Positions 57,901-64,000 of a stretch of DNA of 64,000 bases are shown here, piece by piece (positions within the stretch are counted from its first letter, which is position 1; each line of letters opens with the position of its first letter). Both the position numbers and the translations under genes were made by a program. The notes beneath the pieces are model-generated. The model was not told where the DNA came from. It saw only the letters and a program-made list of their open reading frames with translations, and ran no database searches. This DNA is from Ampullaceana balthica (Eukaryota > Mollusca > Gastropoda > Lymnaeidae), in the NCBI GenBank assembly GCA_944989445.1, contig CALYLW010001010.1, positions 1 through 64,000 on the forward strand, read 5' to 3'.

Positions 57901-60488
57901 AAGTTGTGGAGTACAATCCAGCGATGGTAACAGGCAAAAATATTTAAATTATCACTTCCTGGGGTCGGGGGCCCAAATGAAGTTTTTTCCTTAAATGAGC
58001 TATATAAAAATTGAAAATCACTAATTCTCCTATTTCCCGAGTAGGTAGAAGCATGAAACTTTGGACAATTGTTGAGGAGCCTCCCGCGACGATAATTAGC
58101 GTAAAATAATTTGTAAATTCACGCATTGGGACCGGGGGCCTGAAAAGGTTTTTTTTACTTTATAAAATATGAAAATCACTAATTTTCCTATTTCCCGAGT
58201 AGGCAGATTCATTATACTTTGAGAAGTTGTTGTGTAGCGTCTCGCAACGATAATTGGCGTAAAGGAATTTTAAAATTAACACTCATGGTTGCAGGGGGCG
58301 CCCAGAAACGATTTTTTTTTCTCCTTAATTGGACTATATAAAATATGAAAATCACTAATTCACCTATTTCCCTAGTAGGTAGACGCATGAAACTTTTGGT
58401 AGTTGTTGAGTACAATCCCGCGATGGTAACAGGCGATAACAATATTTAAATTATCACTAACTGAGGGCTGGGGCCCAAATGTAACTTTTTTTCCTTATAT
58501 GATTTAATAAAAAAATGTTGAAACTTTGGTCACAATGTAAATGGATTTTTACAAAACTTGGAATAAAAAAAACTTAATGACCTATATTAAAATAGGGCAT
58601 TGAAATTTTACTTTTCATTCTGTTCGAGTGGAGAGCCCCTAATCTCAATTTTGTAAACTTTTATGAAATTTTACCATATGATTTCACACATTCTTTTTCC
58701 CCAAGTATTGACAAACAAATGTATTTTTCATGATCCAGATTGAAACAAAATTTTGTTTTGAACTTTACATCTTACACCGATAGCGGCCCTTATTTAAGTT
58801 TTTTTAAGTCTTATAAATAGTATTTTATTCATCCCACGGCCATTAAACTTTAGGAAGTACGCTCGCTCCCACGAAGATTTCTGAAATTAATTTTTTTTAA
58901 AACGACTTATTAGGGGCGGGGGGCCCATAATTTCATTTTAAAACATGAGTTATATTAAAGGCATTTTAAATACTGGCTACTTGCATTGTCATAGCTATGG
59001 GAGGGAGTCTAAAATTGAAATCCCTCGAGGCCCCTTTGAGGCAAGCCCAAAAATTAGTGTCCCCAAAAGAGGTTAAGCCTCCCGGGGCCCCCAAACCCCT
59101 ACAAACTCCTGGCTACGCCACTGGCTACTAGGTGTATGAATGAATTTTTGACCAAATATTAAGTTTTAAAAAAATAAATTCAATAGGATAATGAACTCCT
59201 AACGCCTGTTCCTGTGAAGCCGGGCCCAAAAATAATTTTTTCGTAAAATTTTAAAGCTTCATTTCCGAATAGATTTTTAAAAATTTAAATAAATACAGAA
59301 ACGTATCTCCATAATGACCTAGATTGAAATATAAAGCAGGGCCGGCCTAAGGGAAATGGAGGCCCTAGGCGAAGTGAATTTGGTGGCCCTAAATGTAATG
59401 GAAAACTAAAAAATAAATATGGAAATAATCTTGTGTGAGGCCCCCACTAATAATGAGACTAATCGGAGGCCCAAGGCGGCTGCCTAGTTTGCCTACGCCT
59501 AAAGCCGGCCCTGTATACAGGCTGCATGAGATATGCACATCCTGCACCCAGTTTCCACAGGGGCGCTTAATGTAATTTTATTCCCCATTTGATTTTACAC
59601 GACCTTGACAAATTTTGATAAACCAGTATATCCATTATGATCCACATTGAAATCTATTGGTGTTTTGAAATGGTGTTACGCAAGTTCTCAACGTTAGCTG
59701 AAATCCTAAATTTCCGCTGAAAACGCGGGTATTTAGCTAGTCATCTATAAAGTAAGAAAATATTGTCAACTCTTTTGTTTTGTATTTCATTCTTTGAAAT
59801 AACAAAGTAATGGTTGTAGCTCCTTTGCTATCTGGTTTGGGGGGGGGGTATACTGAAATATTTACTCAATGAAAATATCAAACCTAATACAAAACACTGT
59901 TGTCATTTAAAAAATATAAAAAAATGGGCTTGCTAAAATTAGCATTCCTTGAATTCTATTTGAAGTTTAATAATTATTTCAGGTGATACAAAGATACCTT
60001 TATTAGTTTTTCTTATATGATAAATTTATTTCTAGCTAGAGAAAAGAAAGCATGTATGTAAATCTGTTTTAAATTGGGTGAAATGCGACATTCCCTTTAA
60101 CAAACATGAATGAATAAATAAAACACTAGAAGAGTCTACTAAAAGTCTTTCTTATACAACAGCAAACAAGTTGAATGGAAATTTCAATAGAATACTCACT
60201 GAGCTTGGGTGTCAGTTTAAGGGACGCCGCTCCATAAAATACGTTCTTGTCAACATCAATAATCAAAACACACCTAGAATCTGCGTCACAGCTTTGTTTT
60301 CTGTTGTTGGTTTTGTTGACACACAAGACGGTGGTGTTAACGGCCGTGTGTTCTGACACATTGAACATGTACGTAGCGTTCTGGTCCAATGAGAAGAACG
60401 GAATCGTGTTGACAGACGAAACTTTGAGTTTGACTGTCACTTGAAAAGGTCTGTCTTCATACAGTGAGCTGCTGATGTTATAGATTAT
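39565..60488 (-). CDS. Adhesion GPCR (family B2) with cadherin-like ectodomain, 3' part of gene
   Basis: Minus-strand gene: 22 exons from 60488 down to 42181 with GT-AG borders and continuous phase, giving about 899 residues, plus a proposed alternative last exon at 39565-39909. Domains by residue: cadherin-like repeats about 1-255 ([13 protein letters not shown]); HormR about 258-315 (Cys 261, 285, 297, 311; Trp 303); GAIN about 320-560; GPS about 555-603 with CxC and HLT/S, predicted self-cleavage between Leu 596 and Thr 597; seven helices about 610-852, including [12 protein letters not shown] (TM3) and MGLTWIFG (TM6); Ser/Thr-rich tail. The family signals through G proteins via a tethered agonist exposed after cleavage. 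The cadherin-to-HormR order lacks the EGF and LamG modules of CELSR/Flamingo. The N-terminus lies beyond 64000 or was not found. Introns carry SINE, Helitron and MITE insertions. Confidence 0.93.
39978..40175. mobile_element. 198-bp MITE (cagtggcatagct)
   Basis: Ends cagtggcatagcta...tagctacgcccctg, GC-rich interior gggggccc. No clear target duplication. In the last GPCR intron. Confidence 0.78.
40176..41303. other. Last-intron sequence, no features
   Basis: AT-rich with no element ends or exons recognised on either strand. Confidence 0.5.
41304..41466. mobile_element. Small degraded Tigger/pogo-like element
   Basis: cagttgggacctcactaagt at the left. The motifs cgacttagggaa and 'acttagcga' at the right resemble the 37932-38884 element. 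TA precedes it and the right tip is diverged. Confidence 0.7.
41600..41724. repeat. Perfect 61-bp inverted repeat with 3-nt loop
   Basis: Arms 41600-41660 and 41664-41724 are exact reverse complements around aac. The 12-mer cttataaagtaa lies at 41591-41602 and again at 41757-41768. Confidence 0.97.
42181..42312 (-). CDS. aGPCR exon: cytoplasmic tail, with stop TAA if read through
   Basis: [20 protein letters not shown]... is a membrane-proximal tail rich in Ser, Thr and Arg. Reading through gives stop TAA at 42181. A GTAAAT donor after 42235 (codon ACA, phase 0) could instead splice to 39909-39565. Its acceptor and first 28 bases are repeated in the adjacent 70-bp array. Confidence 0.8.
   Translation of the reverse strand: MKDGFNAMKSRRQSAMTSIRTSTTETVNIYDLLMKTLVKQYIL
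42284..42773. repeat. 70-bp tandem array, 7 units, duplicating an exon's acceptor
   Basis: Units begin cttttcatagcattaaagcc at 42284, 42354, 42424 and so on, each 70 bases. On the minus strand every unit contains ttgttacag followed by the first 28 bases of the tail exon with one change (GGA to GGC). Confidence 0.96.
43063..43104 (-). CDS. aGPCR exon: end of TM7 (42-bp microexon)
   Basis: Acceptor atcacag, donor gtcagt. [14 protein letters not shown] follows NSLQ directly, as in other aGPCRs. Phase 0 both sides. Confidence 0.92.
43453..43735. repeat. Intronic repeat with ggcattctacagaat motifs in both orientations
   Basis: caggcattctacagaatgc, its reverse complement ttctgtagaatgcc, and 'acattgcc' recur several times. 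Probably a foldback MITE. Lies between the TM6/7 exon and the 42-bp exon. Confidence 0.7.
43850..43976 (-). CDS. aGPCR exon: TM6 and most of TM7
   Basis: Acceptor tatctcag, donor gtaagt. [17 protein letters not shown] (TM6), then [14 protein letters not shown] (TM7). Confidence 0.96.
44121..44206 (-). CDS. aGPCR exon: TM5 end and third cytoplasmic loop
   Basis: Acceptor atcctcag, donor gtaggc. [16 protein letters not shown], then a basic KGKRKRTR loop. Phase 0 in, 2 out. Confidence 0.88.
44397..44463 (-). CDS. aGPCR exon: ECL2 and TM5
   Basis: Acceptor ttgtttcag, donor gtaagt. [20 protein letters not shown] contains the conserved ECL2 CWL motif. Confidence 0.95.
44732..44801 (-). CDS. aGPCR exon: TM4
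   Basis: Acceptor gtttcttag, donor gtgagc. [20 protein letters not shown]. Phase 1 in, 2 out. Confidence 0.93.
45311..45461 (-). CDS. aGPCR exon: TM3 and TM4 start
   Basis: Acceptor atattttcag, donor gtgagt. [19 protein letters not shown], then MLAEGIEIF, is the hallmark TM3; the Cys pairs with ECL2. Phase 0 in, 1 out. Confidence 0.97.
45715..45817 (-). CDS. aGPCR exon: TM2
   Basis: Acceptor gtaattcag, donor gtgtgt. [20 protein letters not shown], the conserved H-x-N-L-C pattern of TM2. Confidence 0.93.
46230..46330 (-). CDS. aGPCR exon: TM1
   Basis: Acceptor ttttttaaag, donor gtaaga. [20 protein letters not shown] is a typical aGPCR first helix. Ends in phase 2 (TGG AG). Confidence 0.93.
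46625..46739 (-). CDS. aGPCR exon: GPS cleavage site
   Basis: Acceptor tgttcttag, donor gttagt. GLWSTQGC...[14 protein letters not shown] carries the remaining GPS cysteines and the HLT cleavage triplet, followed by the tethered-agonist sequence TSFAVLM. Confidence 0.95.
47218..47270 (-). CDS. aGPCR exon: start of GPS
   Basis: Acceptor ttactcag, donor gtaata. [17 protein letters not shown] supplies the first GPS cysteine. Phase 0 in, 2 out. Confidence 0.85.
47590..47701 (-). CDS. aGPCR exon: GAIN subdomain B
   Basis: Found from the phase gap between its neighbours. Acceptor tattccttag, donor gttggt. Reads [20 protein letters not shown]...IQLTFLLTQ, a beta-strand region that continues into NFSHPVC. 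Confidence 0.82.
48735..48810 (-). CDS. aGPCR exon: GAIN subdomain B
   Basis: Acceptor tttatctacag, donor gtaatt. Reads [20 protein letters not shown]. Phase 1 in, 2 out. Confidence 0.85.
49142..49264 (-). CDS. aGPCR exon: GAIN subdomain B
   Basis: Acceptor tatgcag. Donor gtgcag is weak, but it is the only GT giving the required phase. Reads [17 protein letters not shown]... Confidence 0.8.
49592..49766 (-). CDS. aGPCR exon: GAIN domain
   Basis: Acceptor ttctgccag, donor gtaatg; phase 0 in, 1 out. Reads [20 protein letters not shown]..., continuing the GAIN helices. Confidence 0.9.
50005..50205 (-). CDS. aGPCR exon: GAIN subdomain A
   Basis: Acceptor gacttag, donor gtaaat; 67 codons, phase 0 both sides. 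Helical, with [20 protein letters not shown] typical of GAIN-A. Confidence 0.9.
50206..51858. other. aGPCR intron, with MITE at 51080-51402
   Basis: Apart from the MITE, the segment 50540-50740 is less AT-rich and may be an old SINE fragment, but no clear A or B box was seen. Confidence 0.45.
51080..51402. mobile_element. 323-bp MITE with about 60-bp terminal inverted repeats
   Basis: ggtaaatgaataaaat... at the left mirrors ...attttattcatttacc at the right. The repeats continue through acagggtattagtaggcctg to about 51142 and 51340. No coding. Inserted in the intron between the HormR and GAIN exons. Confidence 0.88.
51859..51953 (-). CDS. aGPCR exon: HormR domain, second half
   Basis: Acceptor ttgtttcag, donor gtaaaa. 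Reads [20 protein letters not shown]; the Trp and last two Cys complete HormR. Ends in phase 0. Confidence 0.88.
52399..52497 (-). CDS. aGPCR exon: HormR domain, first half
   Basis: Acceptor attttgtag, donor gtattt. Reads [14 protein letters not shown]...APCPKDYK with two HormR cysteines. Phase 1 in and out. Confidence 0.88.
52735..52893 (-). CDS. aGPCR exon: membrane-distal ectodomain
   Basis: Reads [15 protein letters not shown]... to VNLFLT. An alternative acceptor at 52914 would add seven in-frame residues; the site at 52893 has the better pyrimidine tract. Donor gtataa, phase 1 in and out. Confidence 0.85.
53224..53437 (-). CDS. aGPCR exon: cadherin repeat with DENDPP linker
   Basis: Acceptor tatgttttag, donor gtgaga. 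[20 protein letters not shown], then NDPP, gives the calcium-binding linker signature of cadherin repeats. Phase 0 in, 1 out. Confidence 0.92.
53897..54145 (+). mobile_element. tRNA-derived SINE, copy 3
   Basis: acgcggtggtcgagtggcag head, ggttcgaatcc B box, and an end in gataagataatg. Antisense to the host gene, in the intron between exons 55419 and 53437. Confidence 0.9.
54510..55015 (-). mobile_element. Fragments of short Helitron family
   Basis: Two partial copies, each with gggcgcc...ggcgcc and 'aacttatccttgtttgata'. Ends missing. Confidence 0.65.
55016..55400 (-). mobile_element. Helitron 3' end (minus strand)
   Basis: On the minus strand, hairpin ccgtcatttttgacgg, then CTAG at 55019-55016 followed by T. 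The 5' limit is uncertain. Confidence 0.6.
55419..55528 (-). CDS. aGPCR exon: cadherin-like ectodomain
   Basis: Acceptor ttttaaag, donor gtaaga; phase 1 in, 0 out. Reads [15 protein letters not shown]..., ending AQLYYNLT, which continues into VTDGG of the next exon. Confidence 0.85.
55791..57319 (+). mobile_element. Non-autonomous Helitron A (repeat-bodied)
   Basis: The 5' end TCTATACaataaaag follows A. The 3' end has a ccgc...gcgg hairpin, then CTAA at 57316-57319 followed by T. The body consists of diverged units of about 170 bp with gtaggtagaagcatgaaac. No protein. In the GPCR intron between exons 60200 and 55528. Confidence 0.75.
58984..59123. mobile_element. 140-bp hAT-type MITE nested in Helitron B
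   Basis: Related to 39978-40175. The right end is ctggctacgccactg. Flanks gctacttg and gctactag match 7 of 8. Confidence 0.75.
59337..59513. mobile_element. 177-bp MITE nested in Helitron B
   Basis: Ends cagggccggcctaag...ctaaagccggccctg. Target duplication unclear. Confidence 0.8.
60200..60488 (-). CDS. aGPCR exon: cadherin-like ectodomain, first in window
   Basis: Acceptor gatctag, donor gtgagt; phase 0 in, 1 out. Reads [20 protein letters not shown]... with several N-x-T/S sequons. Upstream exons are not in the window. Confidence 0.85.
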
Positions 60489-61080
60489 CTAGATCACAAA
60501 CAGAAAAAAATGATTATATCTTAATGGCCTTATGGTTGAAACGTTCATTAAAATGGTTTTTAAATCCCTTATATTAACTTCAAAATCTTGTCCTCATCTC
60601 TCTCTGTCGTGATCTCTGTCATAAGCGGACGGGCTGAAAAACAAAAGTAAAAAAATGACCCACTTCCCGTAATGCCATCGAGCTGAAATTTGGCACATAG
60701 ACTAGTGACACCTAAAAATGCATCGTCTCAAAATTTCAGATCGATCGAACGTACCGTAATTAAATTAATGCATTTTTAGTTTATCTCTATACAACATATG
60801 TAATTCAAATTCACGGTTTGTTATTGTTTTTCTTTCACGTGACAGTTGAGTTGACGCTTTGACGCCACCAGTCGATGTCCACACCGCCTCCCTGTCCCTT
60901 CCCCCAGTTTTAAAGCCAGGGTATATCACTTGGTGTCAGTCTGTAAATGTTTGTCGCATGTGAACAAAATCAATAATTTTAGTTATGTCTCACAAATAAG
61001 TGATTTATAGTCAAAAACATTGTTTTTACGGGGTTGTTTAATTTTGTCTATTGATTTGCTAGGTAACATTGCTTTTAAAA
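60489..61080. other. Upstream flank of last visible GPCR exon; Helitron-internal repeat
   Basis: 60650-60790 (gctgaaatttggcacatag, then gatcgatcgaacgtaccg) recurs at 62110-62230 and, in part, at 5840-5900 and 22090-22160. No upstream cadherin exon was found here. Confidence 0.6.
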
Positions 61081-61096
61081 TTAATATATATATATT

Positions 61097-61166
<70 letters not shown>
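61081..61166. repeat. (TA)n tract
   Basis: Long TA dinucleotide run ending at a Helitron 3' end. Confidence 0.97.
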
Positions 61167-61167
<1 letters not shown>

Positions 61168-61597
61168 TAGCTTATCACCCGTCAAAAATGACGGAAGTTT
61201 TCAGCTGAAATCTATTTATCTTGAAAAAATGCACTTTTTTTAGGGCGCCTACGGCGCCGACCTTTTTCAAAAGCCCAACTAACTTATCCTTGTTTGATAA
61301 ATACGAAATATTAAACTTTCTGAAATGTACACAAAGTATTTTATAATAGGGGTTGTAGGGCGCCTATGGCGACCCCTTTATTTTTTAATTTTATAATTAA
61401 CCATCATCAAATCCTCTTTTTACATTGTTCCCTTTTCAAAATTAAAATATGAGCTAAAATAATGACTATAATATTTTTTTACAGCGCATCTTTAATTTGC
61501 ACACCTTTTGATGCATTGGTGCAGTAATTTTGTGCGCTGCTTTCTAAAATTAATAGCGTCACGGACAGACACTACAGACGTGACAGAGATTGCAAAT

Positions 61598-61605
<8 letters not shown>
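61167..61605 (-). mobile_element. Short non-autonomous Helitron
   Basis: Minus-strand 3' end at 61167 with ccgtcatttttgacgg and CTAG followed by T. The body matches 15930-16358, giving the best-preserved pair of this family. Confidence 0.75.

Positions 61606-61655
<50 letters not shown>
61606..61655. repeat. (TA)n tract
   Basis: TA run between two Helitron copies. Confidence 0.97.
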
Positions 61656-61656
<1 letters not shown>

Positions 61657-62530
61657 TAGTGTATTACCCGTTTAAAATAACGGAGGTTTTCAAAATGGAT
61701 ATATTTCAGTTTTTGTAATTGTCCCTTTTCCCTGAACGCCACATAGTACATAATACTAATAATAATAATTGATAATTTATATAGCGCTGTATCCCAGCAA
61801 GGAACCGGGCTCACAGCGCTTTACATGGAGATCATAACATACATATAATATCTAAATAACCATTCATACCATAATAACAACATAAAGGACAGTACATTAC
61901 ACATCAGCTAAAAATCAGAAAATGTAGAGAACAAGAGAGAAAAATTAAATCTCTTTTCCATATTGAACAATTTTATGCGGACGTTTGAAAATAGCGTTTT
62001 TTCTGTTGTTGTTTGTTGATTTTTTTTTAAAATCCCTTATACTAACTTCACCGCCCGTCTCTCTCTGTCGTTCGTCGTCGGGCGGAAAAACAAAAGTCAA
62101 AATTGACCCACTTTCCATGATGCCATCGAGCTGAAATTTGGCCCATAGACTCGTGATACATATTAATGCATCGTGTCGAAATTTCAAATCGATCGAACGT
62201 TTTTTAATTAAATTAATGCATTTTTAGTTTATCTATATAAAACTATATGTAGCAGTCGCTATTGTTTACATTTTACGGGTCACTTGACTTCACGCCAGCC
62301 ATCGATGACCACATCTCATGTTTTAACCAGGGTGAATTCACGCAGTTTCAGGCTGTAAATGTTTGTCGCGTTGGAACATAATCAATACTTTAAGTTCTGT
62401 CTCATATATAAGGGATTTATAGTCAAAAACTTTTTTTTACAGGATTTTTTTATTGCTGTATTTTTTCAAGGCTATTTTTTTAGCGGTGCGCTTTCTAAAA
62501 TCTAGCGTTACGAACGGACATAGCAGATTA
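61656..62530 (-). mobile_element. Longer Helitron relative with inserted repeat
   Basis: 3' end ctag at 61656-61659 with a degraded hairpin. At 61757-61860 an 'atttatatagcgctgta...cagcgctttacatgg' repeat interrupts it. The 62110-62230 block is shared with 60650-60790. Confidence 0.6.
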
Positions 62531-62877
62531 TATATTTTGATTATATATACGAATACATGTGTTATGAGAAAACCTCCAAGCTTAGGCTTCGCGTTATATA
62601 AGTTTGCATGAATAATAAGGATATAATTAGGATAATAGTAAATGCATAGTGAATTACACACAGCATAAGGTGATACTACAGCAAAGAAGTTTGAAGTTCG
62701 AAGTATTAACAAATATTGCTGAGGAGTCAGCCGGACGTTAACTTGCGGCATTGAATAGTGCGCACCAATTATGAGTGCACCAATAATACAGCACAGTGAG
62801 TTAAAAATAAACTATGTGACTGTAATGTGATCCACATCAAGCACATCTGTGATTTGAAGCAGTTTAAGCTTCATTGA

Positions 62878-63415
62878 TGTTTATGACTTGTCAGTTTATT
62901 CGCCCATTTGTCCATACATTATTACCACAACATTACCAAAACATGTAAAAATTAAAATGTAATTTTTACACATGTTAATAACAAAGAACTATTCATTTTG
63001 CATGAAACGTAGTAAACAATGTTTGACATAGGATAAAAGAAAAGATTACATTATCAACTGTTAAATCATATTTACAATTTAATATAAAAGTGTTAGTAAT
63101 TCACATAAACGTTTTTTATTATTGTCAAGTCAGCACCTTTTCAAGATCTATTATGACTTGTCAGTTTATGCGCCCATTGGTCCATACATTATTACCTTTA
63201 CATTATCAAAAACATGTAAATAAAAAATTGTAACTATTTACAAATATGAATAACAACGAAATGTTTATTTTGCATGAAACCTTTGAAGTAAAGTTAATCA
63301 CTGGATAAAAGAAAATATTTAAGTATCAACAGGTAATCATATATAAAATTTAATATACACGTTTCAGGAATTGTAATAAACGTTTACATTATTGTCAAGT
63401 CAGCACCCCTTCCAG
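62878..63415. repeat. Tandem duplication of an about 270-bp AT-rich block
   Basis: Both halves start ttatgacttgtcagttta and end attgtcaagtcagcacc. Internal divergence is clear, so the duplication is old. Confidence 0.9.
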
Positions 63416-64000
63416 TTCTATATTTAAAGCAACGATATTTTATTCCAAATTAGTCTAAGACGCATTAAAATATTACATGTAAATAACAATTTTAAAAAAC
63501 TATTGTGGGGAGGAGTCCGATTTTTAAATATGTTATTTTTTTAAACATACAAATATGCAATATCAATGTGTATAAAAGAAAAACAAACGCTAAACTGAAG
63601 CATAAGTTGGCAAATTTCATTTGCAGTAATACATAATGGCTTTATAGTTCAAAACGCATCGAAACTTGACAACCAAACGACAACCAATTGTAAATTTCAT
63701 GAAAAGAAAAACGAATGTTATATATTAATATAGAAAATTAAATTTATAATTAAACACGTAATATTGACATGGACACATACACAAAAAAACGGACATTTAA
63801 TACAAAAAATAATAATATTTATCAAATAAAACATAGCTCTTCTTACTTCGTTCCCTTCACACATTAATAAAAGCTCAAATAATGACGTCACGTCACAATA
63901 TTTTATGGCGCTGGCGGGAGACTCATTTTGTTAATCTCGAGAGCAACGTTTTTACTTCTATATATTTTTTAATCGGGAATTACCTCGCATAAAGTCACGG
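63416..64000. other. No gene seen
   Basis: AT-rich. No cadherin-like exon on the minus strand could be supported, so the GPCR 5' end is beyond the window. Confidence 0.5.

Larger units (their letters stand above)
57320..59740 (+). mobile_element. Non-autonomous Helitron B, directly abutting A
   Basis: The 5' end ttatactaataaaagcc begins where A stops. The 3' end has hairpin ccgctgaaaacgcgg and CTAG at 59737-59740 followed by T. Carries the same body repeats and two nested MITEs. Confidence 0.72.

Noticed and set aside
61945..62751. Minus-strand ORFs considered as upstream GPCR exons
   Set aside because: They overlap Helitron-derived repeats also present at 60650-60790 and show no cadherin features or splice sites.

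Overview
This is a eukaryotic, AT-rich, intron-rich and heavily transposon-laden window. I infer a mollusc, probably a gastropod, from the mix of tRNA-derived SINEs, Helitrons, hAT and Harbinger-like MITEs and a lophotrochozoan-style adhesion GPCR; no sequence search was possible. Nothing prokaryotic is present (no operons, no CRISPR).

Region 1 (1-27.5 kb) is dominated by a giant imperfect palindrome. The left arm is about 5150-13830, the right arm about 17430-22805, and a 3.6 kb spacer lies between. The arms carry the same nested transposons and the same two exons of a cysteine-rich secreted-type protein in opposite orientation. Only the right copy continues outside its arm into two further exons and a stop codon (gene 20507-26312, + strand, 5' end not found). 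The left copy (5296-7455, - strand) is truncated. A 3264-bp ZBED/BED-finger hAT element (8820-12083) sits only in the left arm, and its empty target site is visible in the right arm. The palindrome's inner breakpoint falls inside a decayed Helitron helicase.

Region 2 (27.5-39 kb) has no convincing gene. It holds a head-to-head repeat with tRNA-Val-like ends, several hAT-type MITEs, a 42-bp tandem array, a 61-bp array interrupted by a SINE, and a pogo/Tigger-like element.

Region 3 (39.5-60.5 kb) is one minus-strand gene: the 3' part of an adhesion (family B2) GPCR. Twenty-two exons were assembled by hand with GT-AG borders and consistent phases throughout, and a twenty-third, alternative last exon is proposed. 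Domain order is cadherin-like ectodomain, HormR, GAIN, GPS (HLT/S), seven membrane helices, cytoplasmic tail. The 5' end lies beyond the window. Two of its functional sites have been turned into tandem arrays: the last-intron-side splice acceptor plus exon start (7 x 70 bp) and the 3'UTR/poly(A) signal (about 9 x 58 bp).

Region 4 (60.5-64 kb) holds Helitron ends in (TA)n tracts and a duplicated AT-rich block, with no gene seen. The two genes are unrelated in function as far as can be seen; both encode membrane or extracellular proteins.
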